A stretch of DNA of 64,000 nt from contig BDSI01000039.1 in the NCBI GenBank assembly GCA_003117195.1, forward strand, positions 564,001-628,000. The letters are read 5' to 3'. The position numbers were made by a program, and so were the translations under genes. The stretch is from Eudorina sp. 2006-703-Eu-15 (Eukaryota; Chlorophyta; Chlorophyceae; Chlamydomonadales; Volvocaceae). This document shows, piece after piece, positions 37,606 through 49,529 of the stretch. Under the pieces are notes generated by a model, which saw only the letters and a program-made list of their open reading frames with translations, searched no databases and was not told the origin of the DNA. How positions within the stretch are numbered: the stretch's first letter is position 1; each line of letters starts with the position of its first letter.

Positions 37606-37750
37606 GTCTGTCTCTCTGTCTGTCTGTCTGTCTGTCTCTCTAATCGGACTGTCCGTCTGCCCGGCCTCGGCTTTGCTTGTGGAGCTCGGAAACCCGCGTG
37701 TGCTGTGCTCTGTGGGTGTTTAATGAGAAGCCCACCCATAACCGCCCAGG

Positions 37751-37787
<37 letters not shown>

Positions 37788-37793
37788 AATGCA

Positions 37794-37828
<35 letters not shown>

Positions 37829-37864
37829 ATTGCAACCCGCCCGCCCGCCTGTGTGTGTGTGTGT
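37606..37864. repeat. CTGT tetranucleotide and three GT dinucleotide arrays
   Basis: CTGT/TCTG repeats at about 37606-37637, then GT runs at about 37755-37784, 37797-37824 and 37850-37864. The last run abuts the hairpin element. Confidence 0.9.
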
Positions 37865-37868
37865 GGCA

Positions 37869-37955
37869 CTGGCCAACGGCTGCTAACCCAGCCCTAACGG
37901 AGAGACCGCCGAAGCACTCTCCCCCGGATACGGGGGAGAGGGTCGTAAGGGGCCT
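37869..37955 (+). repeat. Dispersed hairpin element, copy 1
   Basis: An 87-bp segment starting CTGGCCAACGGCTGCTAACC, with a perfect 8-bp stem TCTCCCCC/GGGGGAGA at 37919-37940. A copy in opposite orientation lies at 45355-45444 within an NAA15 intron. Confidence 0.85.
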
Positions 37956-40445
37956 CTGTCCCCTCGCTATGTGCTGTGCTGTGTGTTCTGTGCTGTGTGC
38001 TATGCTGTGTGTGTTACATACTTGCGTGTGCAAGGGTCGCAGCGCTGCCACTGTTGTGGTCTCTTGACCAGAGACAGGAGGTTTGGATGGCTTGGCCGGG
38101 GCAGCTGTGGGACGCAACGGCGGCAGCCAAGATGGGCGGGGCGCTGCTGCGGGAACGGGAGGACGGAGGCGGAGGCAGGCGGAAAATGACCTAGGAGGGC
38201 AACAGGTCATCTGCGGAGGTGGCTGTTGGGTTGAGAGCTGGATATATATGGATGGCATCTGGCGTCTTGCCGGCTGGATTCGCTGCTGCTGCCGGTTACT
38301 TCAGGTTTCCACTGAAGCCGTGAAGCGGCAGCGTTTCCGCGAACGCGTGGGCACGTGGCTCGGTGCGGGGCCGTGGTGGATGGCTGTCTGAAGATTTGTT
38401 ACTATCAGGGAATGACGGGGTATGGCGCGTTGATAGGTGCGCTGCCGTTATTACTTTGCTGTCGCAGGACACGGTCATCGATCATTGTGTCGTGATTATT
38501 GGGACTTCGGAAAGCTCCTAACTTGGCCCCCATCCACGGGTCCGTTCGGCTCACCCGTATGTATGCCCGTGAGCCGAGCTACCTTCGGGCGGCTCTGTGC
38601 CGCCGCCGTTGGTCGTTGGCAAAATTGCTGAAGCCGTTTCATCCTCGCCGCTGAACCGTAATCGGGGCGCGGGACCCGCTGAGTGCGTGATTGAGGGGCG
38701 GGCGGGAAACGGAAAGACGCTGCTCTGGATGGCCGATTCGTTGGATCTGCCGCGCTCGACGCTTCTGTTCGTTATCACTGTGCGCTGCTAGTACGTGTGC
38801 TCGTCGTCGGTCCGGTATGATATATGCCGTACATGGTTATGTGAGGGATTGCTGCTGTTGGAACCTTTCCAGGAGAGCAGGAACTGTGTGTGCAGGGCCC
38901 CCAGGGACTGGGACTGGGGGGTGTGGGCTCTGGCTGGGGTCGAGGGGTCATGCGGGGACTGAGATTTGTTGGGGACCGAGCACCCGAGGTGAGGTGAGGT
39001 AAGGTGAGGGCAGGGCAGGGGAGGCTTTGGACTGGAGCGGGAACGGTACGGCGCTGCGCTGCGTGAATACCGTAGTATTTAGGAGTTGAGGTTGCGGGGC
39101 GTAACCTGCTGCCGGAGGAAACCATGGAAATGGGCTGATTTCTTTGACCGAAGAGCGTCCACGTCGCAGTTTGTGATGAATACATGAGATGGTTTCGCTG
39201 CTCTGCCTCCTGGATGCGGATTGTGTGGACGATTGTAGTAGCGTGGGGCAGCTGGCGTGCGTGGAAGCAATTTTACCGTATCGGTTTGATTAAGTGGTAT
39301 TGGTGTGAGCAGTCCAACAGCCCGCCGTACCGTCCCGCATGTCGTACAGCGAGGCAGGCGCGCAGAAAGGTTGCTGGCGTGCGGGTAGGGTTGCGAAGTA
39401 GTAATATTGCGAATGCCTCGATGAACGTCCTACGTGATTGTTTCCACCTTATTAGCCTCTAATAGCCCGTCTGCGGTTGGGTCGTCCCCGCTGCGTCGAT
39501 TTGTTCGCTGTTTTTCGTTTTCGCTGCTGTGTTTAGGAAAGCAACCCGCTGTGTTTCACAGCGGAAAAGTCTCTGTGTGCGCGGTTGTCCCGTTTCTGTC
39601 CTTTGACGTCCTGTGCGCGTTCAATCAAGCGGGGCGCTCTGAAGCGAGGTTTGCAGGCATGGCGAGGGTACCCAGTGCCCACTCCACGTGCCGGCCTGGA
39701 ACAATATCACTTGGGGGCCAGCCTGCCAGGCCGCTGTACAGCTACGTGTATCTTGTTGCTGAATACCTACCTGGTAAAAACCACGGCTCGCACTAGTTAG
39801 TGCTCACCACGGGACGGCTGCCGTTTGTGAGACGGCTGTCGCTCCAGGAGGGAGTTCCCACTTTGGTTGGGTCGTGGGACAGGGGCCTGATGTCGTGGTC
39901 CTATATGAGTCGCCAAAATTATTTGCACACTGCTGAATCGGCGTCCTCCAAATCGAGCGAGGCGCGGCAGGGCCTTGAAAGCGCCTGCTCTCGAATCAGG
40001 TTTGCCCCGCGGTCGGTTTGGTGTGACCGCTGTCATCGGTGTACCCGTCTGTGTGTGTGTGTGTGTGTGTACGCCGCATGTGGCGGGGGCCATTCATGGG
40101 TCGGATGGGTTCACTGCGGAGCCCGCCTATCACCTACCAGTTCCAGTCATGGGTCGGAAGTGTGGTTGTCGGTAGGCAAGACAGGAACCCAGGAGGACGG
40201 ATGCGTTGCAGGCAGGCGGTACATGCAGGCGCGCCGCCCGCCGCGTGGGTTCCCTGGCATGTCTCAGGGCCTGGCCTCGTACTCACTTGTGGGGGTCCGG
40301 CGCGACATCGTTTGATGACGAGCAAGATGGCCAGGGGCGGAGGGATAATTGACTGGTCAAGTGGAGATAGGTGGTGCGTGGTAGTGAGGTGGCAGTGGGC
40401 ACCAGTCCTTGCGAGGACGGTGAAGCTAGCGGGCCATCTGGCTGG

Positions 40446-40546
40446 GCAAGCACTGGCCAAGCACTGGCCAAGTACTGGTCAAGCACTGGTCAAGCACTGG
40501 CCAGGCACTGGTCAAGCACTGGCCAGGCACTGGTCAAGCACTGGCC
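40446..40546. repeat. 11-bp minisatellite, about 9 copies
   Basis: Tandem variants of AAGCACTGGCC/AAGCACTGGTC. Intergenic. Confidence 0.9.
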
Positions 40547-42095
40547 CCCCAATTGAGGCACCAGGGGCGACAGGTGCAGGTGCAGATGGCTGGGGTCTAG
40601 GTTCTGTGATAGGTGATCGGTGCGGGAGGGCGGGGAAGGTACGTGTTTGGCGGCGAAGGTATGTGGGCGTGAGACCGTGCCTGGGTTGTGGGAAATCTTC
40701 CTGCCCGGGTTCCCTGCTGGGTGGCCGGAGGGGAGACGGCGGTGGGCGGGTTGCGGTGCCGCCTCAAGGTGTCTTAATGCAGCGGCCGCTTTGGCGGCTG
40801 ACGGGGTGCACCCGCCGGGCGGTTATGCAGTGGGATGTGGTGCGCCGGGTGCCGCACATGACCGTACGTGATGTGATATCATGTGTCGCCGGCGCACAAG
40901 AGAGGACATGTGTCCGGCAAGAAATGCTCAGTGGGAGACCCACGCTGTGATTTGGCTGTTACCATGGCTGTCATTTGGGGCCGCCTGGGTCACTGGACCG
41001 TCTCTCCAGAGAGGCTCTGGGCAATCTAACCGAGCAAGCGCACACGGCCACAACACGGCTACGGCTGCAAACTGGGCGCTGCGACGGGTCGTCGGTACCT
41101 GTCGGTCCCCCCCGGGCAGCGTCGAGGGGGTCGCCCGTGTGTCGTGTCGTGTCGGTGCGGAGTGTGAGGGTTTTTGTGTAACAAATTGTTCAAACGACGG
41201 CGCGAATGGATGAATTCATGTTCTGTCGATCCGCCAGCTGCATCCTGATCCCACATCCGGCGGTCGCCGGCCTCATCCGCAAACGTCCGCATCCTGGGGG
41301 GGGGGCCGCGGTGTGCGAGAACCGCCGCCCATCGCCCTGTTGATGGCACTCGAAGAGACCCACCCCTGTGAAGTCCCTGCATAGATCTGTGGGCAGGAAT
41401 GGAATGCCCAAGCGCTACCGCTCGTTGAAGGCATCGAGGGCCGCACGCGCCGCACTCAACTACTCCCGCACAGCCACATGTCATGGTGATTGGTGCGCAG
41501 GCGCTCATTCAGTCAAACAACGGGCCCGGACCCTCTCGCGAGGTAGGTCCCTCGGATTGCTCACATGACGTGGCGGCTCGCCACGGGCTGCAGCAGCCGC
41601 TCAGGCCGAGCTTTCCGCACGCGGCTGCCGTCAACGACTCCCGACCTCCCGACCGTCGTCGGTTGCCGCGGCGTGCATCCGAAGTTCACCATTCAATCAT
41701 TCGCTGCTGTGCCGCACTACTCGCAAAAACGGGGGCAGCCAGCCCAGCCCTTTCGAAGGAGCAGCACACGATGCGCAACCAAGCGCACTCGCGGACCAAT
41801 TCGGTCCGTTGCCCACTAGTGCGGCGATGGGGATGGAAACGGGATGTGCACCAGGGCCTGGACCTCATACGGCTCATGTAACCCAGTTTTGCCTGAACAA
41901 CGCGCCCTGGTCTCCTCAGTCCGATCCGAGCTGCGGCCCGCCGCCCACCCGGGCCCTGTCAGTGATCCTCTTGGCCCCCGATCCCACGAACCCCCGCGGG
42001 ATCATGTCCTGCATCCTACCATGGGGCAGGCTGCCGTAGCCGATGGGGCGCCGCACCACCGTCCGGCGCAGCTAATCAACCGCGAGACGACTCAG

Positions 42096-42219
42096 CCTCA
42101 GTGCGCTGCGTCCCCGACCCCCGACGGCGATGCCTCAGTGCGCTGCGTCCCCGGCCCCCGACGGCGATGCCTCAGTGCGCTGCGTCCCCGACCCCCGACA
42201 GCGATGCCTCAGTGCGCTC
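42096..42219. repeat. 37-bp minisatellite, about 3.3 copies
   Basis: Head-to-tail units beginning CCTCAGTGCGCTGCGTCCCC, with single-base differences between copies. Intergenic, upstream of the NAA15 3' end. Confidence 0.9.
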
Positions 42220-42556
42220 GCAGCCAAGGCGGGCTGGCCCTGCGGGGCAGTGCCCCACGCCTCGTGGCGGCCTCGATCATGAGACACGCGTGAGGCGGCG
42301 TCCTGCGCGTCTGAGTCCCCACGTCGCCCCGGCGGGCCGCTCACCGCCACCCACACCATCACGGAACGGTGATCCATCGCCCGCAGGGTCCGCTCCTGAC
42401 ATGGCCGCCCGCGGTCGGCTACCCGTGGCTCCTCTCACTCACGAGCCGTCACCCTTGAGGGCCCCCAACCCCTTGCGGATGTCCGGTGAGGCAATCGCCG
42501 ATATTCGTCTGTTCCCTAGTCATCTGGTCTGAGTCCAACGCTGCTCCATACATCCC

Positions 42557-42561
42557 TTACA
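42557..42561 (-). terminator. Poly(A) signal TGTAA for NAA15
   Basis: TTACA on the plus strand is TGTAA on the minus strand, about 275 bp beyond the NAA15 stop. Confidence 0.6.
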
Positions 42562-42835
42562 AGTCGCACAGGAAGCCCGTGTGCTGCCGATAAGGAACAA
42601 GGAGGCAGCCGCAAAAAAAGATGCGCATACCCCCGAGGTAATGCACGCCTACGTGATCCCCTCGCACACTCGTCCTGCACACTCAACAATGTTCCCAGGT
42701 CCCTAGAGAGCAGCTCAGTGCAGCTACTCACCCCTGGTTGTAAACCATCCCCGGCTGCTTGCCCCACCGCACGTTTCTAAACACACGCCAGCCCCCCACT
42801 CGTCGACAAGGACACGCTGCCTGGCCCTGCCGCCC

Positions 42836-45800
42836 TTAGAAGGACAGCTTGCCGAAGGCTTCCCGCATGTTCTCGAAATCGTACGCCGGATTCAACGCCA
42901 TGAGTCGCGGTCCGCCGAAGTAGCGCGAGTGCGGGAACGCCGCCGCAGCCGAGGCCCGCCACCGGTCCGCCGCCTCCGCGTCGCCCCAGGTGTCCCGCAG
43001 CAGCTTGTGCACCTCAACGCACTGCGCGTGGTCGTGCGGCGTTGCGCTGCGGAGCAGGCACACAGACAGGCAGACAGACACACACGCGGTAAGTATATTG
43101 GTGCTCGGTCTGGGTCGGGCGGGTGTCTTACCTAAACACAGACACCCTCGCATGTCACGCACTCCTGTTCTGCCTGCTTAAATAACACACCCGGGCGGCA
43201 TGATACTACCTTACTACAGGTCGGGCGTTGAGTACATAATATAGCATACGGGTAAAAGTTGGACACTGCCATTGCCGGACGAACAACACCGGCGACAATG
43301 CCGGCAACCGACCCGGGCTACAAATGGGGTCAGGCCCATAATGCTCACAAGGGCGGCTGCTAGGGCTGCACTTCGCACTCGTCCATCTCCAGGTCTCTAG
43401 GGTCACCACGGCTGAAGTGGCAGGTGTCCCCCGGCACCCAAGCTCCCCCTGTCACTCCGGCCCGCTGTCGCCCTGCCCTCTCCCACCTGAGATCCTCTGC
43501 AGTCACGTGCGCAACCGCCGCCGCCGCGGCCGCCTTCTGCTGCTCCGCGCCGCCCAGCAACACCATGGCGCTGCCGGCCCCAACTCGGTGGGAAAGGGAC
43601 GCGGTGCCGTGCGCCGCCTTCCACGCCTCCGCGTACTGCGCGGGCGTCTTGTCCCCAAGCAACGTGGCGAGCCCCGCGGCCACCACCGACCGCACCACCG
43701 GGTGCTCCGGCGGCGAGTTTTGGACTGCGGGCATCCACCCCCCCACCAACACGGCCAGGTGGTGATCGTCAGAGTTAGGAGGGCGCGGATGTGGATGCTA
43801 TTTTGGACTGGCTTGATGCGCAGCGGGATGGCGGGCGGATCGGCGTGCGCAGCAAGCATGGAGTGCCGTGGCGCCGACCAAAGACCTTCCAAGGCACGTC
43901 TCCGCGGCCATTCCTGTATTCCTGCCGCGGCTATTCCTGTACAAACGCGATGCGGCGTGTGTGCTCTTTCGGAAAAAAAACGCCACTACCTGTCCGCACT
44001 CTCGGCCCCCAGCATACCGTACTGCAGCCATATCCCGCAGCCAAAATGTCTGATCTCAATGTGCAGTGAGGTGACGTCAGCGACTGCGGTACCCACGGCC
44101 CTTCCCGAACCACCCTCTTCACCGGAACTCCACACTCCTCCCACGCACGCACCCGCCAGCGCGAGCCGGACCACCAGCACGTGCACGTCGGGGTGCGCCG
44201 CGCCGCCCTCCGCCACCTGGGCCGCCTTACGGACCGCGCCCACCGCCACCACCAGCCGCCCCTTGCGCAGCGCCACCTCAGCCGCCAGCAGGTGGCTGTC
44301 GAGCCGCTCGCCGGCGTGCCGGGTGAGCATCTCCACCAGCTTGGAGGCCTCACCCAGAGGGTCCGGGGTGGCCGCCAGCTTGGCGCCGTCCGGGTCCGGA
44401 TCCGGCTCCCTGTCGGTGCGGCCGCGGCGGCAATGGCGTCCAAGTGGGTGTTAAAATGAAAAACAGGCGTCCAAGTGGGTGTTAAAAAAACAGGCGTCCA
44501 AGTGGGTGGGACAGCATGCTTGCAGCATGCGGCATGGTTCGCTGGTATTTTGCAACGCGCAACGGTCGACGACAGGCGGGCGGGCTTCAGAGGGACTGGA
44601 CCCTGGCTGACTGACGCGTGGCCGAGCCAGAGCGGTCTGGTGGGGGTACCGCTGCCTGCAAGGGCCCGAAAACCTGGTTAAGGCCCCTCTCCGAAACCAC
44701 TATCTTGCTGGCGACGCTGGGCCCTCAACCGCTGGGCCCACCGCTGCGCATGACGCACACGCAACCGGGGGCATGGGACCGGGGACATGGGACAGTACCT
44801 TGGCACCGTTGCACCGCCTTTTCGCGTCACTGCCCGGCAGTCCCGCCGTGTCGGTAGGACGGGTCTCAAAACGCGCGGAGCACACGGGATCGACCTTTCC
44901 GGTCACACCACGCGCGTCACGCCTCAGCGATGCCCCTCACCCCACGAGAGAGGTCTTAGTTTGACATGTACGACGACAGCCAAGCAGGACGGCATGGAAG
45001 CTCGCCGCCGCACCGATTAGCTGATCCCCGAGGACACACCATCGGTTGCTGCGCTCACAGCCGCTCACCGTTTGCTTGCGGCCGCGTTGGCCTTCTTCCC
45101 GCCCTTCTGGGCCGCCGCCTTCTCGCGCTCCCGCTTCTCCCGCTCCTCGCGCTCCTTCTCCTCCGCCGCCTTCCGCGCCTTCTCCTTCTCCTGCAACCCA
45201 CGCCAGAAGCGGCCGCGCTGTCGTCCTTTCCCCCCTTTGTATCCTTCCCTACCATCTACGAGACGCCTGAGACCTGACCGACACACACACACACACACAC
45301 ACCGCGGTGCTTTCCAGGCCGCGCCAGTGCTCTAGGTCGAGCAAGGGGGGATGCGGCCCCTCACGCCCCTCTCCCTTCCCCGCAAAGGGAGGAGAGTGCT
45401 TCGGCGGTCTTTCCGTTAGGGCTGGGTTAGCAGCCCTTGGCCAGCGTCAGGCCCGGTCAGATATGTAACAACCACACACATCCACACACATCCACACACA
45501 GGAGAAGACCGACAGCGCCCAGCTTCGCGCTCTTGGTAAGGCCACTTAACGACCCTGACCCTAGGAACGCGCACAGTTTGCTCGATGTGATATTACCCGA
45601 CACCAGCAGCTCGGCGCACCTCCTTCTTCTTGGCCAGCTTGTACTTCTTCCGCTCCTCCGGCGACATGCCCGCGAGCATCGCCTCCTCGTCCGCCCCGTT
45701 GGCAGCCCCCAGCGGCGTGTCGTGCAGCCGCAGGTAGGTCCGGATGGCGCCCCCCGCGGCCTGCGCCCCAAGACAGGGACGATGCGAATACCGCCGACTG

Positions 45801-48800
45801 ATAAGCCAGAAGACTTGGTTTTCTTTTCTAAGTAGAGGGGCAACTTTCCCTTGTGGTAACGCAATGTGGTACAGCGGGACTTCGTAAACACAGACGGGTA
45901 CCCGCGGGACTCGAAAACACGATTCGCACCGTTCGTGCGGCCAAAGCTGCTCAATTTGCACGGGGCGTCGGGCGCGGGGGGTGGGGGGGCCATCGTGGCC
46001 ATGGAAAAATCCGCAAAGGGTGCTCAGCTTTCCATGTGTGCGGAATGTGTGTTGGACCCGACACACGTCACTCCGCAGCCATGCGCCGCCTGCTGCTCAA
46101 TCTCCATTGGTGACCCCATCCGCATCTCTTCCGGTGGCCCCCCCAGGTCGGCAAGGACGTGGGCCGGTCCTTGTACTGCTGAGGTGAGCTTTCACACCCA
46201 TAAACACGGTGGTTTCCCGAGCCCCACAACGCGCGGTGGCCGCGGTCCAGATGGATCAACGGATGACGCATTAACGGACCAACGGACCCTTTTGATGTTT
46301 GGTCTGCTCACTTTCGAGCAGTTGTACGAAGAGTCCTGCATTGAAGAGCTTGAAGCGGCCCTCAGTCAACACCCCTGCTGGCCCCCACCTAGCAAAGCAG
46401 CACAGGAACCCTGCCCCTTGACCCGCCCAGCCCATAGACGTGAACTGAGCCGCCCACTGACCACACCCACCTTGGAGAAGAACGCGTGGCCGTACAACCG
46501 ATCCATCATGCCCAGCATCGCCACGTACGACCGCAGCGTGCCCTTCCGTACACAGTACGAATGGAAGTCAAACTGGTCCTCGTGGATATCCGCGAAATGC
46601 TGCACCACCGCCGTGTACTTCTTCAGCGCCTGTCCGGCGTTCTGGAGTCCCCGCGCCGCGTGCGCGCGGCCCGCCGCCACCTCGTACCACATGTGCTGCA
46701 TGTCGTACAGCGAGTAGGCGCCCTGCTCGCCGTCACGCGTGAACAGCGCCGCCGTCCGCTCCGCCGCGCTGCAGTGGCCCGCGGCCAACAGGGCCTTGAC
46801 GGCCACGCTATTCAGGTAGCGGTCCTGGAGGTCCATCCGCCGCGACGTCTCCGCGACCTGCGCCGCCCCTGCAGGAGCCGGCAGGAGCAGGGGCCACCCC
46901 ACCTTTCTCAGGAACATGTGGGAGTCCTGATCCTCCGCTGTCCTTACCGTACAGACCTCGTGCAGCAAGGGCCTGGGAAAGCGCGGCCGGGCGATGGGGT
47001 GAGCCCTCAGCCCCCCGCCACAGACCTCATACAGACCTCATACAGGGCATCAGAGAGAGGTCCCAAACGACGAGACCCCAGCCCTCGGTGGTTAACATCT
47101 CCGTAGACCCACCTTCCAGGTCGCCGGCGTGCTTCAGAATCTTGGCCTTGGTCACATGGAGCTCAATGAGCGTGGGGGTGTGGTCCAGGGCCTCGTCAAT
47201 GGCCGCAAGGGCCTCCTCCAGCCGACCCTGAGGGGCGAGCCAACCACACAAGGCACCAACTCAGTCGTGTGTGGCTCGTCCACACCGCTGATCCCCTCCA
47301 CTGAAGTTCCTCGGGTCATTCAACTTAGCGGCCGTAACCGCCATGCACTATGAAACCGTCAATCTGCCCTAGACCAAAACGTCACGTTGACTTCTTTAGA
47401 AAAACTAGGGAAAAAGTAGGAATAGCAGGGAAGTCAGGTTCTAGAGACGATAGGCGTTATGTATTCGATTGTAGGTACGGCAAGGTACGGCGCTACTGGC
47501 GCCATCGCAGCTTGTCGGCCGCATTCAGGTTGGAGCTCGGTACCTACCGTTGTTGCTGATATTTCATATTGCTGATGCCCTTCTGCCAGGGCATATTATC
47601 CGCCCACCCGCCCTGGAAGGCCTCTTGCTCTGCGAGTTACCTAGTTTGCCTCCTACTGTCTTCACGGTTGCAACGGCCACGGTTTGGACAGTACAGCAAC
47701 GACCGGCCACGGATCCGGCGTCGAACAAATTGCGAAAGGGTGTTCCCTCACAAGTCGTTTGCAGAGTTGTGTTGCTCCCTCGCAGGTCGTTGCAGCAGGG
47801 TTTGGTGTTGCTTGATCCCATGTCAGCGGAGGAGCTAGAAACCCAAGAGCCAAAGCCGAGGATTCGGGGGTTGGTAACGCGTGCTCTGCCCGCCCATGCA
47901 GCAGCTGAGTGTACCCCGCCATCCGCCTGCCAGTTTGCCACCCATGGGTGCAGCCATCCCGCGCTGCGGGCTCCTCACCTCACGATCGTAGAAGCGCGCC
48001 AGGTAGAGCAGCACCCACACGAGCGTTTGAGGGGACTCGGGCGCCGGCGGGGGCGCACCGGCCGGGGCGCCTGTAAGCGGCGGGTAGGCCCCCGTGCTGC
48101 GGGCGCATCCGTGCATCGGGGTGGGGACCGGGCGCATCGGGGTGGGGACCGGGCGCATTGGGATGCACCGTACCATAACCTGCTCCGTGTACAATACCCA
48201 GATCAGCGGCGCCAACCAGCCGGCCGGCACTGGCACGATACCCAAGCACGGTCCGACCCTGACTGCCAGCCGCCCGCGCTGGTCGCCCGCATCAAATCAC
48301 ATGGCGCACCCGGAGGAGGCAGCCAATGGGCTCCCCCAAGAGGTAATGGCAGGAGCGGCCCCTGCGGGGGCAGGAGCGGCCCCTGACCCGCAGGGCCCCA
48401 TTCCGCCCCGAACACGCCCCGCCAGGCTAAGCCTAGGCCCATGCCTACCTGCGTAGGCTGTCCCGGTACGACTCTACCAGCTGCCGGACCGCCTCCCGCT
48501 TAGCTGGGTCCGCCAGCAGCGGCCGAGTGTCCACGAACAACGACGGCACACCGCGGCTGAGCCCCACACGGAGGTAGGCGTCCGCGGCCGCCTTGAACGC
48601 GTCGCCCACCTGGAAGGGCTCGCAGGCAGTCGTGGCAAGGTCCGGGGTCCAAAGCAAATGAGCGCAAGGAGGCGGCCACAGCAGGCGACCGGAAACGACA
48701 GCGGCAAGAAATCCATACAGGGTTGACCCCCGGTATACTGTATGTAGCAGGGCCCCTGATGCAAGTCAGGAAGCTAGCTGCGGGCATAGGCAGGCAGGCC

Positions 48801-49461
48801 ACCGGTCATGATGGCAGCCCGGGGAAACCCCCCACCCTGGCACGTTTCCTATACCCCACCATGGGACGTTTCCTATACCCCACCATGGGACGTTTCCTAT
48901 ACCCCACCCTGGGACGTGCGTTGCGCGCGCCGGGAAGGAGCTGCGCGGGTGCGCCGCTGTGTCCGCTGGCGGAGGGCAAACACCGCTGGCAGCTCAGCCA
49001 CACGCAACCCTCTGTCAGGCTGCCACTGTGCTGCGCTTCGGCTGGCCGCCAGCAGTCATTCCAGTAACCCCTTCCTCAAGGGGTGGCGCTGATCGACCGA
49101 AGGCACACATCAGGAATTCAGGAAGGTAACGCTGTGGCCTCGGTAGCGCTTCCGGGCTTGGAGCTCGTGCTGCTTGGAGCTCGTGCTGCTTGGAGCTCGT
49201 GCTGCTTGGAGCTCGTGCTGTTTGCGAATTTCTAGGACGCGACAACCGGCATCTGTGAAGTAATCGGGCCCATCCCCCCAGGATCCTGGTACATTTGGTT
49301 TTTCATCGAACCTTTGCTCTGGCAGCAGCGCAGTTTGAATATGTCTACCAATTTCCTATATCCCCGCAGAATCATACCGCCCCCTCGCCAACTGCGGCCT
49401 CGCGGCGGCCCCATGCGCACCCGGGGCCGGGCGCGGCAGGAGCCCCACCGCCCCACCGCCC

Positions 49462-49529
<68 letters not shown>

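Larger units (their letters stand above)
36827..42835. other. Six-kilobase repeat-rich region without a recognisable gene
   Basis: It lies between the SBP stop (+) and the NAA15 stop (-). The longest frame (303 aa, plus strand, 40039-40950) runs through an 11-bp minisatellite and has no motif or plausible codon bias. The region contains CTGT and GT microsatellites (37606-37864), a hairpin element (37869-37955) and two minisatellites (40446-40546, 42096-42219). Its ends hold the two 3' UTRs. Confidence 0.5.

Noticed and set aside
37640..38258. Open frames through the GT/CA arrays (long Thr-His runs)
   Set aside because: They are simple translations of dinucleotide repeats with no splice-linked neighbours.
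40039..40950. 303-aa plus-strand open frame
   Set aside because: It spans GT repeats and an 11-bp minisatellite, has no family motif, and its Arg/Trp/Gly composition matches a chance frame in GC-rich DNA.
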